Below are positions 23,178-34,440 of a DNA stretch of 64,000 nucleotides, piece after piece. Every line of letters starts with the position of its first letter. Positions within the stretch are counted from its first letter, which is position 1. The notes under the pieces are model-generated. The model was not told the DNA's origin, ran no database searches, and was given only the letters and a program-made list of their open reading frames with translations. The position numbers were made by a program, and so were the translations under genes. The stretch is taken from NCBI GenBank assembly GCA_963921795.1, contig OY997653.1:24101158-24165157 (forward strand). The letters are read 5' to 3'. This DNA comes from Nannobrachium achirus (taxonomy: Eukaryota > Chordata > Actinopteri > Myctophiformes > Myctophidae).

Positions 23178-24218
23178 TTAGGTTTTCATGGCCGTCAGTT
23201 CCCATCTGATGTCATGTGGGAGTTCAGACTGCTCCAGACCATACTGAATGACTGCTAGCTTGCATAACATTTTGAGACTAGGACTGAAGTCTAAGATGAG
23301 CAGGTCATTGCTTGAGTTTTGTGATCCAAAGAGGATGGCGCAGTCTCCCACCATGGAACAGGCCATTGCACAAAGGCCTCCCCAGTACATGGGCTCCACC
23401 GTCTTCCAGGAGGGCTCAACCTTCTTCCAGGATGAGGTCTCTGGTGTGAATTTCCACATGTCATTGCGCAGCTGCTTGTCATGTCTATTGCCACCAAATA
23501 TGTACAGCTCTCCATTGTAGGCAAAAGCTGAATGGCCTCTGCGTGCCTCTGGATGAAGCTCTGCAGAAGGCGTGTACAACCAGCAATCGGTCTCTGTGTC
23601 AAACACTCTGATGTTGTGGTGGACCCCACGATCACCTCTGCCCTTTCCCTTTCCCCCAAACACAAACATCTTTGTCCCGATGATGGTGGCAGTGTGTAAG
23701 TATGAAGCAGGGGCTGTAGTGTCCCTGGTGTTAATTAAAGACCAGACCATTGTGCTGGTGTCCAATTTGTAGATGTCTGTATCTGTATTGAGTCCAGTTG
23801 CTCCAGTATGATCCCAGTATCCTCCATAGATATACATAGCCTTCCCCAAGCCACATGCTGAGTGGTAGCTCATATCCTCTGGAATAGTGCCAGAAACCAC
23901 AGGCTCAAACCAATTGTGTGTGTGGACATCGAATGCACAAAGCATACCGCAAGGAGTCCCCCCCCACATGTAGATGATGTGTTCTATGAGAACAGCTGTG
24001 TGGCCCCAGCGTTTGGGAACCTCAAGAAGGGGACTTTCTCTTCCAGTTGTCAACTTCTTCCAGAGTAATGTCACAGTGTTGAAGACATGGACATCAATCT
24101 CATTGTCAGGGTCAGTGAAGGGGATAGGTCCTCCAATGGAGTACACCTCGCACCCCACTGATACTGCAACACAGCCATTCAGTGTTATTCTTTTCAGATG
24201 CACAGTCCAGCATAACAT
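23178..24218 (-). CDS. KLHDC3-like kelch-repeat protein, intronless (346 aa), probable retrogene
   Basis: One uninterrupted ORF starts MLCWTVHLKR, as KLHDC3 starts MLRWTVHL, and ends with FSPSLKMLCKLAVIQ and LPHDIRWEL, the KLHDC3 C-terminus. Kelch blades are visible as IYMWGG, MYIYGGY, MFVFGGK and LYIFGGN. KLHDC3 is a substrate receptor of CUL2-RING ubiquitin ligases reading C-terminal degrons. The BC-box pattern SLxxxCxxxV is intact here, so elongin binding is plausible. The ORF is about 36 residues shorter than the roughly 382-residue family, mostly in the first blade and near the C-terminus, and contains a local duplication (WKKVEPSWKTVEP). Intron loss suggests retroposition, but no poly-A tail or TSD was seen. 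Expression is unknown. Confidence 0.82.
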   Translation of the reverse strand: MLCWTVHLKRITLNGCVAVSVGCEVYSIGGPIPFTDPDNEIDVHVFNTVTLLWKKLTTGRESPLLEVPKRWGHTAVLIEHIIYMWGGTPCGMLCAFDVHTHNWFEPVVSGTIPEDMSYHSACGLGKAMYIYGGYWDHTGATGLNTDTDIYKLDTSTMVWSLINTRDTTAPASYLHTATIIGTKMFVFGGKGKGRGDRGVHHNIRVFDTETDCWLYTPSAELHPEARRGHSAFAYNGELYIFGGNRHDKQLRNDMWKFTPETSSWKKVEPSWKTVEPMYWGGLCAMACSMVGDCAILFGSQNSSNDLLILDFSPSLKMLCKLAVIQYGLEQSELPHDIRWELTAMKT

Positions 24219-24724
24219 GTCTCACACACCAGCACCACCGTGGATGTAGTTGGATTAGTGAAGTCTTTCCTTCTGTGTAATATGACTACAAACTGCTACA
24301 AATCACACTGCAAAACTACCACTAGTTACAAAAATGATCTGTTGGCATTTGCTGTCTAGCGGCTCTTATATATATAGGTACTGATGACATCATTTATGAT
24401 GCCATGGGCTGACAGACTCCACTTTTAAATATAACAGGGTTTAGATAAGCTAATGATGTCAGCTTCACAAATGTCCCGCAAAGTTTGTCAAATCAAGGAC
24501 CCTAATGCCCTAATAAGGTTACTGATTACCATAGCAAACACAGCCCAAAATGATCCTTACGGGTCCATTTGCTTCCAATTGTACACTCTCAGTGTTACAT
24601 TAAAATACTGAGGGTTTTACAGTTTGGATTGATGTTCCAATCTAACTATTCATTTACCGAATGTCCATCTGTCCACCGTCTGACCGCCTGTCTGCATGCT
24701 GACTGGACATCCCTGATATTAAAC

Positions 24725-25165
24725 AGAGTTTCCACCATGGTAACAGCTACATGCTGAAACAATGCCCAAATTTGGAGATGATGTCCACCATTAAGTCTGC
24801 ATGCTGACATCACTGATAATAAACAGTGTCCACCATGGTAGCTGAAACAATGCCCACATTTGGAGATGAGCATGCAGACTGACATCACTGATAATAAACA
24901 GTGGCCACCATGGTAACAGCTGCATGCTGAAACAATGCCCACATTTGGAGATGAGCATGCTGACTGACATTGATCCTAAACAGTGTTGTCACCGTGGTAA
25001 CATCCACATGCAGAAACAATGCCCAAAATACTAAACAGTGTCGCAACCATGGTAACAGCTGCATGCTGAAACAATACCCAAATTTGGAGATGAGCATGGT
25101 GCCATCCACCATGGTAACATCCGCATGCTGATACAATGCCCACATTTGGAGACATCACAGACTGG
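24725..25165. repeat. Imperfect tandem repeat (minisatellite), five to six units
   Basis: Units of roughly 60-100 bp carry CCACCATGGTAACAGCTGCATG (in part), CTGAAACAATGCCCA, ATTTGGAGATGA and CACTGATAATAAACAGTG. They lie immediately upstream, in transcript sense, of the KLHDC3-like ORF. Repetitive frames such as HVAVTMV across it are artefacts. Confidence 0.85.
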
Positions 25166-25599
25166 TCCTTAGTGGTAATTTTAACTCGAGTTACAGATCA
25201 TGTAGTCAAAGCTATGAAAGAGCATTTGTATGGGCAAGGGTAACACTTCACTGAACGGTGGTGAACTGGTGATGGCATGTGTCCGACGATGGTCATGGGC
25301 ACGAGAACCCTAACCTTAACCTCTATGGAAGTGTTGCCACTACGACAATAAGAAGTCACTGTCAGAGTGGCGACATGTCGGAATGGAGAGAGACCCCCAC
25401 ATTTCTTCCACCTTGTGACTACTTGGTATGACACCAACAGAAAACAATACTTGGCCTTAGCAACTTTACTTGCAAGACAACATATACTGTACTGTTTGAG
25501 TGGAAGGATTAATCCAGCTTCATGCAATTGCTCCCTTTTTTACTTACAAATGAAATTAGTAGTTCCACACTGAAAGAGAAGGAATTTGTTTTATTCTGT

Positions 25600-26290
25600 T
25601 CCAGGAGCACTGCTCAGAAATACACAAAGATACACACAGTCTCAGTGCAGTGCAACAACAAATATGACAGCAGACTTCCCTATGGCACAAGATTTAGTAA
25701 ATGTGTGCAATGAGGTGGACAATGAAATCATTGTGTTGTTGACGGCATGCTCAAATGTTTTCTGTTTTTAAGATACTGTGATACTTGATGGTGATTATAT
25801 TGCCGTTGACAGAGAAGATTGTGCACATCTAATACCTGTATTTAGGCCAGGTGCTGGAGATCAATTCATAGGTTGCATTTGTAGTTCCTAAACCTGCCAT
25901 TTTGAGGACCAACACAGGTATTCAATTTGTTTGATTGGCATAGAACCAATGTTCTACATTAATCAAAACACCTGTGTTGGTCCTCAAAATGGCTGGTGTA
26001 GGACTACAAATGCAACCCATGAATAGCCTGGGTGCCAGCCCTGCTCATCCACAACCCCTCCCACATGCAGTGTGTGAGTGGAAACACCAGGCCAGGCTAG
26101 GGCATCAAGGCATCAAAGAGAGAATCAAGGAGAAGATAAAACATCCGCACACAGTTTTTAAGCTCCAAAAACACACTTTTTATTAATGATGTAATGACTG
26201 AGGGGGGTCCCTGCCAAGGGGCTTGACTGTATTAAGGGAGACAATGAGTTTCATCCTGGCATTTGTCAAGGCACCAAGGCAGAACTGCCA
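25600..26290 (+). repeat. Diverged third copy of part of the 1,760-bp unit
   Basis: Matches about 8935-9570, for example CCAGGAGCAC, ACAAATATGACAGCAGAC, ATGAGGTGGACAATGAAATC and GAGTTTCATCCTGGCATTTG, with substitutions and indels. It is interrupted by a MITE at about 25867-26022. Confidence 0.85.
25867..26022. mobile_element. Palindromic MITE of about 155 bp
   Basis: Arms TTCATAGGTTGCATTTGTAG and CTACAAATGCAACCCATGAA, followed inward by CCATTTTGAGGACCAACACA and its complement. The empty site is visible in the related sequence at about 9222 (GACATCAATAGCC), consistent with a roughly 3-bp target duplication. Confidence 0.8.
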
Positions 26291-26485
26291 GTCAATGGTC
26301 AATGGAGACTCTTGGGTAATGAAGTCAAATAAAGGCTGCCATGTTATTTCTGTCCAAAGTGGCCACTGGTACCCCGAACTAGAAAGGTGCAATTGGAAAT
26401 TGGAAGTGTGTTTGCCGTGATACAATCACACTTGCAAATGAATTCTGTCTTACCATTTGCACTGAAAGTGCACTGAAATACTGAA

Positions 26486-28127
26486 GGCTGTAACACCTGC
26501 CCCCTCTGACCGAATTACTATCACGGAAGAGGATGTAAGGAAAGTGTTTCAGTGTACTAACACGAGGAAAGCTAATGGGCCGGACGAGTGCAGTGCTTTT
26601 CTCCTCAAAAATTTTGCATCTGAATTGGCTCCAGTGTGGCAACCAATATTTCAAACCTCTGTAGATACACACACAATTCCTCTGCCTTGGAAAACATCAT
26701 ACATAAAACCACTGCCCAAAATCCAATGTCCAAAAGAACATAAGGATTATAGACCCATAGCTCTCACTTCAGTGATTATGAAATCACTTGAAAGAATACT
26801 CTTGCACCATCTTGTTAGTATGACCAAAGACAAATTCGACCCCTGCCAGTTTGCATACAAGAAAGGTTGCGGTACAGAGGATGCGGTTGTCACACTGGTC
26901 CACTTAATTACAAAACACCTAGATAAGTCTAACATGAATCATGCAAGGGTGCTGTTCTTAGACTTTTCTTCAGCTTTCAACACAATACAGTCTGATATAC
27001 TAGTGTCAAAGATGGTGCAGTTGGAACTGAATCCATACTTAATACACTGGTATGCTGCCTTTCTCACCAACAGGGTACAGAGGGTGAAAGTGAACGGAAC
27101 CCTCTCCTCAGCAGTAACAACTAATGTTGGGGCCCCCCAAGGTTGTGTAAGCTCAGCTATACTTTTCACCCTTTATACTGACAGCTGTCGTACTGAGGAA
27201 TGTCTGTCTGAAGGTCGTACTAAGGATCCAGACCAACACATTCTAAAGTACTCTGATGATACAGTTTTAATTTCACTCTTAGATAGTTCCAGTGATCCTG
27301 GACTGCACCAACTCAGAGTGAATAAGGTGGTTGAATGGAGTGATAACAACGCTCTCATCATTAACACAAAAAAGACAGAAGAGATTGTTTTTGGTGCACC
27401 ACCAGATACACACAGATCTCCCATTACTATTCATGGTGAACAGATCAACCAGGTATGCTCGTATACGTACCTCGGAGTAGTAATAGACCATCTTTTGTCA
27501 TGGAAAGATCAGATTGAATCTGTGTGTAAGAAAACAAAGCAAAGAATCTACTTCCTTCGCCGTTTAAGATCATTTGGTGCTAGTAGACAGATTCTTCTTA
27601 TGTTTTTCACGTCTGTCATTATGAGTGTTCTCCAGTACTGTAGTACCACCTGGTATGGATGCTTGTCTGCAGCCCTAAAGTCACAACTGCTGCAACAACT
27701 GAACATTTGTTCAAAGATGGTTGGACAACCACTTCAGAGGCTATATACGAATACGTATGATAACAGCATTCTAAGGTTGGCAAGAAATATTACCTCTAAT
27801 AGTAGCCATGTGTTGCATAGAGAATATAGATTGCTGCCTTCAGGAAGGAGATACGAAGTTCCAGCATACAAAAAGGTAAAACTGAAAAGGTCCTTTGTCC
27901 ATCAGTCGACTTTAAGGCTTAATCAGGAGCTTGGCCATAGGTAGGCTTGGCGGTGGACACTGCTCTCGTCTATATTATCCTTATGTATGTAAACCAGTCT
28001 TGTCTTTTTTTTGTTACATGTGTTAAATGTGTATATATGTTATGTGTCGCATACATGACCTGCTGTGTCGCAAGACAAATTTCAGTGTGAACTGACAATA
28101 AAGTACTATATCATATCATATCATTTG
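26486..28127 (+). mobile_element. 5'-truncated L2/CR1-like LINE with open reverse-transcriptase ORF
   Basis: A frame open from about 26486 to the stop at 27944 encodes most of a reverse transcriptase: ITEEDVRKVFQC, KDYRPIALTSVIMKSLERIL, VLFLDFSSAFNTIQ, GAPQGCVSSAILFTLYTDSC, HILKYSDDTVLISLL and later YTYLGVVIDHLLSWKDQI. The catalytic box is YSDD rather than the usual YADD. The N-terminal endonuclease domain is absent, so the copy is truncated and non-autonomous. The 3' UTR ends in AATAAAG and a TCATA repeat tail (about 28095-28123), as in L2-type LINEs. No convincing TSD was seen. The lack of stops over about 485 codons indicates a young insertion. Confidence 0.88.
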
Positions 28128-28579
28128 AATTCTCCCCATTCAAGTCAATGAGGAAAATGTATTCACTAATAGGCTACATTAATGGCAGAGATCTCTGGGA
28201 CAGTCCCTTTTGTCCCTTTTATGCCAATATATGGAGATACATGTCATCAATATTAAGCCCATATCTGGGAATGGCTGTATATGGACATATTGTATTAGTC
28301 TCATGTGGTCTATGACGTCAGACATCTATGATGTCAGATGTCAGTCATCTCTTTATTTGGGAAAAGTATTTTTTTGCATGTTCCCATTCACAAATAAATG
28401 TGTATATAAATTAAACTATAATATAACATCTTAGCAAAAATGCACCCCTGTCCCGATGAAGCCGGACAATTTGACACGTGGCCCAACTGCGTGTCACTAA
28501 AACTGTGGGGTCAAAATAAAGTTTATCTGACGTGGATGGAAAGAATAAAGTTGGACAAGTATTATAGTCTGGGCAACCA

Positions 28580-30990
28580 CACTAACTACAATGTGCTGAT
28601 TTAAAAGTAAGAGGGATGTATAGGATTATATTGATTGATGGATTTCATTCTTTTGAAAACGGTACAGTGGTACGACAAAAAGCCCTAAAGGGCTTGTTTT
28701 CATTGTGGGCCTTGTCTATCTATGGTTCAATATTATTATTACTTTTTTAGTAGTAGTGCAATGTAATATCAATAACTATTTTTATAAGTATTATGATATT
28801 TATCTGCTTTAATGATGTGAAGTAATGGCATATTATGCCGGTCCAGTAGGTGGCGGTATGCACCTGCCATAAAACTCCAAAGAACAACTTGCTGCGGCTG
28901 GCTTCATTATCCATCCATGCATTTGTCAGCTTGAGTAGCTGAAAGATATTATCCAACTGTAGGAGTAAAATGACGCATTTCTTTCATAGAAGCAGACAGA
29001 AGGGTGGACATTGTGTGTTTTAAGGACAGGTCCTGGTTGACAAAGTGTCTCAGCAGCGGAAACTGGTTAAAAAAGATCAATATGGATGCTGAATGCTATG
29101 ACTATGGCTGAATGAAGCCTACAGTTGAGGTGTCATTATGTAAAAGTGAAGCAGCAACATCAAGCAGGCTCTACAACCACAAGACAACGACATTAATGAT
29201 GAACACTGTTCCTGTAAACCAGGGTAGGTCTTTAGTCACTGTTACAATCTTTATAAAAAGAAAGGGCTGCTTGAGTATGTTGGCCTACTTCTAGTGTGAA
29301 GCATAGAAGAGGGTGAATGGGATGGCTGCATGACTGTGACATAGCATGGACCAGAGCTAGTTGTGACATATTTCATACTTCATGAGGAGTGAATATTGGA
29401 TAATAATGTACTTTTGGTTTGTTCTCATCAGATCTGAAGCCTGGGTCATGGGTTCGACCTCACAGCTGCAGCCTATTCCATCACCGGGCTGATCATTGAT
29501 TGAGGGTTGGATGCACCTGCTGCTACTGGGAACTGCGGGTATGCAAACATTTAACAATTCTACGATTTAGTGTCGTTTATTGATTTTAATATTTGTGCAT
29601 TTTAACTTGCATGGTACTGCTGTGTACAGAGTCAAAGTAATAGGGGATTGTATTTGTTTTTTAATGCAGGGTTTGACTTTGTCTACAACGGCAGCCTGAT
29701 GGGAGCTGCTGGTGTTCAATGGACCATAGTAGCAGGTATGGCAACAACAGTAATTCTAGTAATATTAGTCTATTAGAATGAATCTATTTATAGGCTACTA
29801 ATAGTATATTGTTATTGAAATGATATATTGTTATTGAACTGATATTGAACTTTACAGATTGTAGAGGCGTTTACATGCCCCTACCTTATTGTTAATTCTC
29901 CCTTAGTTTTAAGTTAGCTCTGTTCCTTGTTAGAAATGTTCCTACATATGGACACTGGACCAGAGCTTGTTTTAATAAGTTATGGTGGTGTTCTTTTGAT
30001 TTGTTGTATTTGGTGTCTGGCTGTTTCCTCAGTTTATAATCACTGACAGGGTATTCATTGAGCCAACTGGGTTTTAGTGTACTGTATAAGAATGGGTTTT
30101 GATTGATTGAAGACTATTAGAAGATTATAGAAAAGGGTACATGACGGTACAGTTCACTGGTACAAGGTCAACTAAAAGAAGATCCTAGCAAAGCACTTGG
30201 CTTATTCACACAGAAAACCATTGAAGTATCTCATAACATTGAATGACAGACGGATAGAACACAGTACTATGCAGTGGATATAGTCAGGAGAAAAAAAAAT
30301 ACTGTATTGTATTCACTGTATAATACACAGTATTGTCAGGGTGCCTGCTATATGTATTCATTCATTCTACTGCTTTTCTAACCATTTTTGTAATAAAGAT
30401 CAGTGCAATTGTACTATGATGTTATACTCTGTCATTCATTTGACAGCCTGACTGGAGAAACAATATGGTTTAGTTCCCTTTCTAACATGCACTGTTAAAC
30501 AAAAACAAAAATACAAAATAAATTAATTGGCCTGCACCTGTCCTGTTTGTGTCTCAGTCATACCAGGTACATGTGTGTTTGTGGCCATCTTCCATACCCT
30601 GGACCTCTGGAAGCTGTAGAAAGACCTACACATCAACATCAACAGTATACCAGCCCAGTCACCACAAGCTTTGCCACAACATCGTGCAAGGTGGTAAAAA
30701 TGACCACAGCCTGCCCTGTACCAGTTGTAGCGATGGCCCAGAGAGAGAATTGACAACAGCAATGACAGGTGAGCTTGTTTACAGTACATTAATAAGCATT
30801 ACTGCCAGTGCATTTCCATAAGCCTGTCCCTGATTGCATGTTAATTTCATCATGTTATACAGTCCAAACCATCCGTATAGAAATTACCTGGAAAAACACT
30901 GTCTTTAAAATCAAAAAGGGCTAATTCATGGTAATATGCAACATTTCAGTCTGTTGATGTTCACCAGGCTATCTATAGAGCCTGGTGAAG
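28580..30990 (+). repeat. Segmental duplication, right copy
   Basis: Collinear with 11790-14040 in direct orientation about 16.8 kb away. It differs by indels and has extra sequence at 30080-30330. Confidence 0.85.
29511..30768 (+). CDS. Possible small spliced gene of unknown function (copy 2)
   Basis: Exon 29511-29538 reads MHLLLLGTAG. Exon 29670-29735 reads FDFVYNGSLMGAAGVQWTI then VAG, with GCAG before GTATGG. Exon 30567-30768 lies between ACCAG and GTGAGC. Joined in phase, the third exon gives TCVFVAIFHTLDLWKL and a stop, for a peptide of only about 48 residues with a hydrophobic N-terminus. A further exon-like block (31997-32075, VCQWKPLLFPVMENRRSDPN) follows TTTCAG and precedes GTATTC, but it is in frame only if the third exon is read in another phase. 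I do not recognise the protein. It may be a remnant rather than a working gene. Confidence 0.25.
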
Positions 30991-31194
30991 GTCTAACACA
31001 CTGGTTCCCAAACACTTGCGGACACATTTTTGTGGGTCCCTCTATTTTTTTAGTTTCCTACATTTGTTTTTAATATTTCTAAACACATTCCCATAAAAGT
31101 AAAATTTGTCATGAATTAAATAATTTCTTTTCCAGTACTTTCATGAAGAAATAAAATCAATTCAAGAAATTCCATAAATTAGAAAACTTTAGTA

Positions 31195-31726
31195 CTTTAG
31201 GACCTAACGATGGATTTTAGCCTTGGGTACCAAACTTTATTTTGAAGTTTACCCATAGAATTATCCATATCAAGCTGGGCTTTCTATACAGGAGGAAAAT
31301 ACCCAGAAAAAGATCTGCTTTAAGTAGGATGTGAGGGGTCTAACTAGGGGGTTGTCATGATTCTGATTCTGAATCCATTGCAAGCATTTGTTTTGCACAA
31401 AAAAACCTTCTCTGGGCTAGAAATGGCCCCCAAAAACACCCAGAAAACTGTGAAAAATGATGAATCATCACTAAACCATCATTTTGTGGGGCCATTTCTA
31501 GCCCAATGAAAGTTTTTTGTGCAAAACAAATGCTTGCAATGGATTCAGAATCATGACAAACCCCTAGTTGGACCCCTCACATTCTACTTAAAGCAGATCT
31601 TTTCTGGGTATTTTCCTCCTGTATAGAAAGTCGATGGGAGCCCAACTTGATATGGATAATTCTATGGGTAAACTTCAAAATAAAGTTTGGTACCCATTGG
31701 CTAAAATCCATCGTTGGGTCCTAAAG
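31195..31726. mobile_element. 532-bp foldback element (long terminal inverted repeats)
   Basis: The two halves are near-complementary over roughly 250 bp each, from CTTTAGGACCTAACGATGG to CCATCGTTGGGTCCTAAAG, with a central AT-rich loop of about 30-60 bp (about 31440-31485). Matching inner pairs include GGTACCAAACTTTATTTTGA and ATCCATTGCAAGCATTTGTT. There is no coding capacity. Transcribed, it would form a long hairpin. Confidence 0.93.
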
Positions 31727-32123
31727 AAGCCTCAAAAAAAGTTATGCGCTTTTATCCGCTTCGTTTCGATAATTTTGTTAAGCCAACCCAGTAGTAAGTG
31801 AAATGAGTGTTTAAAATAGCTGTAGGCCTATATAGCAATGATGTTTTTTTGTTTGTTTTTTCACCTCCTGAGACACTTTCTGAACAAACACCACAGCATT
31901 GATTACAGTAATAACAGAATATAGAGCTTTAACCTTTAACAAAACCTTTTAATCAAAGATTTCGTTTACAGAATCTTTTTAATTGTCATATTTCAGAAGT
32001 TTGTCAGTGGAAGCCCCTGCTGTTCCCGGTGATGGAGAATAGGCGGTCAGATCCAAACCACCTCCAAATAAAAAGGTATTCAGGACAAAATACAACTATA
32101 TAAACATAAAATATTGCTTACTG

Positions 32124-32711
32124 TTATGGTTTTGATTTGTTCCTTTGAAGAAATGGATATAATATTGATGCATCATTAACAAGCTCAATGCCTTCATGGC
32201 CAAGACCATAAAGGCATGTTTTAGAATATATAATGACTTGTATATCTGCTTCAGGAACACTTTGAGGACGCTGGACTGGTGGCTTCCCTGGCACATCAGC
32301 AGGTCTCTTGTAGAGAGCCAGGTGTGAAGGGGGCTTTCTCTGCTGTATAAAGGCAGCAATCTTCACCACCCTCCTCCATGCAGCAGCGGGACTTCTCTTC
32401 CTGGTGTCCTCCACTGACCGGCGATGTGTGCACCCAGCTACCGTCGCCCTGTTGCTGCCGCTTGTCTGGGTGGACACCTGCTGCGTGGGAGCTCCTTCTC
32501 CAGGTGATGCAACATGGACGCGGACGCCCCTCAGAATCAGCCTGCCGTTGCTGGGGTCGAAGTGACACGACCAGGTGCGCTCAATCCGCTCGTCATCTTC
32601 TTCAGCCTTCATGCGTTTGGCTGGTGGAAAGTCTTCAAGGCAGGGTGAGGGTCCATCATGTGGTCTCTGTCTCTTGGGCTGTTGTGTTGAACTTGGACCT
32701 CTCTTCTCCAT
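32124..32711 (-). CDS. Unrecognised 195-aa basic/acidic ORF, possibly nuclear
   Basis: The ORF reads MEKRGPSSTQQPKRQRPHDG, then PPAKRMKAEEDDERIERTW and FDPSNGRLILRGVRVHV, and ends in QRNKSKP. PKRQR and PAKRMK resemble nuclear localisation signals, and EEDDERIE is acidic. I recognise no domain. The frame is open further upstream to 33092, but that part translates the repeated CCAAT-rich stretch and is unlikely to be coding. No clear splice donor was found, so it may be a single exon. The GC-rich upstream DNA with several CCAAT boxes looks like a promoter for it. Confidence 0.35.
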   Translation of the reverse strand: MEKRGPSSTQQPKRQRPHDGPSPCLEDFPPAKRMKAEEDDERIERTWSCHFDPSNGRLILRGVRVHVASPGEGAPTQQVSTQTSGSNRATVAGCTHRRSVEDTRKRSPAAAWRRVVKIAAFIQQRKPPSHLALYKRPADVPGKPPVQRPQSVPEADIQVIIYSKTCLYGLGHEGIELVNDASILYPFLQRNKSKP

Positions 32712-32875
32712 GGTGAAGCAACGGTTTGTTTTCCTGTCAATAAACGAGCTAAATAGACGAGCAGAGGTGAAAGAACTTACCAAAGTTAATGTTCGTCCGT
32801 GTATCAGGAGTGATTCGAAATGAATGATAGAAATTCTTTGAAATCTTGTTCTTATAACCGCCAGGCTCAACAAAG

Positions 32876-33035
32876 AAACGCTGCGATTGGCCAGATTATT
32901 GTTGACGACGTCTCGCGCGGAGAAGCGAGCTGTGATTGGCCAGTCAAGTGTTGACAGCGTCTCGCGCGGAGAAGCGAGCTGTGATTGGCCAGTCAACTCC
33001 GTCGTTCGCCGCGGAACCGATCTGTGATTGGCCGC
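32876..33035 (-). promoter_or_regulatory. CCAAT-box-rich, GC-rich putative promoter made of 60-bp repeats
   Basis: GATTGGCC (CCAAT box on the minus strand) occurs at about 32885, 32935, 32984 and 33025, mostly in a repeat of about 50-60 bp that contains CTCGCGCGGAGAAGCGAGCT twice. CpG density is high for this window. Repeated CCAAT boxes are typical NF-Y targets. The assignment to the 195-aa ORF is inferred from position. Confidence 0.45.
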
Positions 33036-33099
33036 CGTACTTGTCAAACCAAAACAGGCGTTTCCTCCTCGCGTCGTGCAAGCTTCGCGCACATTAGAT

Positions 33100-33163
33100 G
33101 CAGATCTACAAGCTCACAAGCCAGGCGTTGCATCGTAACGTGTTATGAGCTTGTAGATCAGCT
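33100..33163. repeat. Dispersed hairpin, copy 2
   Basis: Arms GCAGATCTACAAGCTCA and TGAGCTTGTAGATCAGC (one mismatch) with a central spacer of about 25 bp. Confidence 0.9.
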
Positions 33164-33203
33164 GCAGCGTCACACGATGACGTTTGCCTAGAACGCAGTC
33201 CGA

Positions 33204-33322
33204 GATTCCCTCTTTCCCAGGTGTTTCGCCCAGGTGGGTGTGGTTTTGTTTTGAGGTTAGCTTTACTTTCAGGCATATAACCCCGCCCACCTAGGCGAAA
33301 CACCTGGAAAAGAGGGAGTCCC
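33204..33322. repeat. Short palindromic MITE (about 119 bp)
   Basis: Arms CCCTCTTTCCCAGGTGTTTC and GAAACACCTGGAAAAGAGGG continue inward as GCCCAGGTGGG/CCCACCTAGGC. The spacer is AT-rich. It lies 40 bp from hairpin copy 2. Nothing identifiable follows in about 33330-34340. Confidence 0.85.
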
Positions 33323-34346
33323 ATACTGAGACAGGCCGCACGCTGCAGGTGCAGAAGGAGGAGGGAGACATCTCCGTACATTCAACTGATGACAGCAGAG
33401 CTGAACAATCTCAGAGCAGAGGATTTTGTATTGGTCCTTAGTGGAAATAGCGAGATAGAAATGTTTCTCTCGTCTCGCATTTAAGTCAGAGGAAGGTGGC
33501 AGAACCTTTTGGTAACTTTAGACCAGACAGACGTCTCACAACAACAAAGTCCAGTCAGTACAACCATGAAGATGTTTCATCATAGAATCAACTGAATACA
33601 CAACAACAACTCATAATGAGCAGCATCAATCATAATGGAAGCCAGGCTCGCCAGCCAAAGAACAGCACCACCATGCATGTAATGGTATGTGTAGCTAATG
33701 TTAAAGCAGTTGTCCTGATATAGCCCAACCATCTCAAGTACCTACTATTTGGTCTAGCCATGGTTCACATGGCTATAAAGTACATTTTTGATCAAGAGTG
33801 TTTTTTATCTTTGGTATCCCTAAGTGTAAAGTATTTTGATTACTATGGTAAAATACAACTATTCAACACTTAACAAAGAAATATCACTTCACCTTGTGTA
33901 TAAATGGGAAAAAAGGTCCATTTTGGTTCTATGTTTACACTCTGGGTTACAGAGTAAGGTCTATTTGGTTGCAAACTATGAAAAGGAAGTATCCTAGTGT
34001 AACATCTATTCTCTAAAGTTAAAGTTGGTTGTGAATTTTGTCTGGACAAATATAATATACCCATAAATGGACATAAACTGACACACAGCCCATACAGTAA
34101 GTAGTATGTCATACTGTCACAGCTCAACATCAGTATAAATCAGGTTTCCGTTGTGTCTGATGTCAAACCAAAGCTCCTTCAGAGAGAGAGAGACTGAATA
34201 CTGTATGTAATGCTTTGGCAATATGAGAATGCTTGTCATGCCAATAAAGCATATTTTAATTGAATTGATAAAGTCTATTTCATTCTCTCTGTTTGGATCC
34301 TCACTCTCCACGATAAACAGGGCTAATTTCATTCACACATTTTTAG

Positions 34347-34440
34347 CGCAGTGGTTCTCAAACATTTTCATGGCAAGGAAGGACCCGAAATTAATATTCA
34401 TTTGACCACGGACCCCCGTCCCCCATCTGAAAATATTTTG
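34347..34440. mobile_element. hAT-like terminal fragment
   Basis: CAGTGGTTCTCAAACATTTT followed by CATGGCAAGGAAGGACCCG is the left-end sequence shared with other hAT-like copies here (51909, 61317). No right end was found. Confidence 0.5.

Noticed and set aside
24646..25158. HVAVTMV-type repetitive ORFs
   Set aside because: They are products of the minisatellite unit and not conserved as protein.
32734..32780. 47-nt 5' UTR intron upstream of the 195-aa ORF
   Set aside because: GT and AG are present, but 47 nt is shorter than vertebrate introns normally are.
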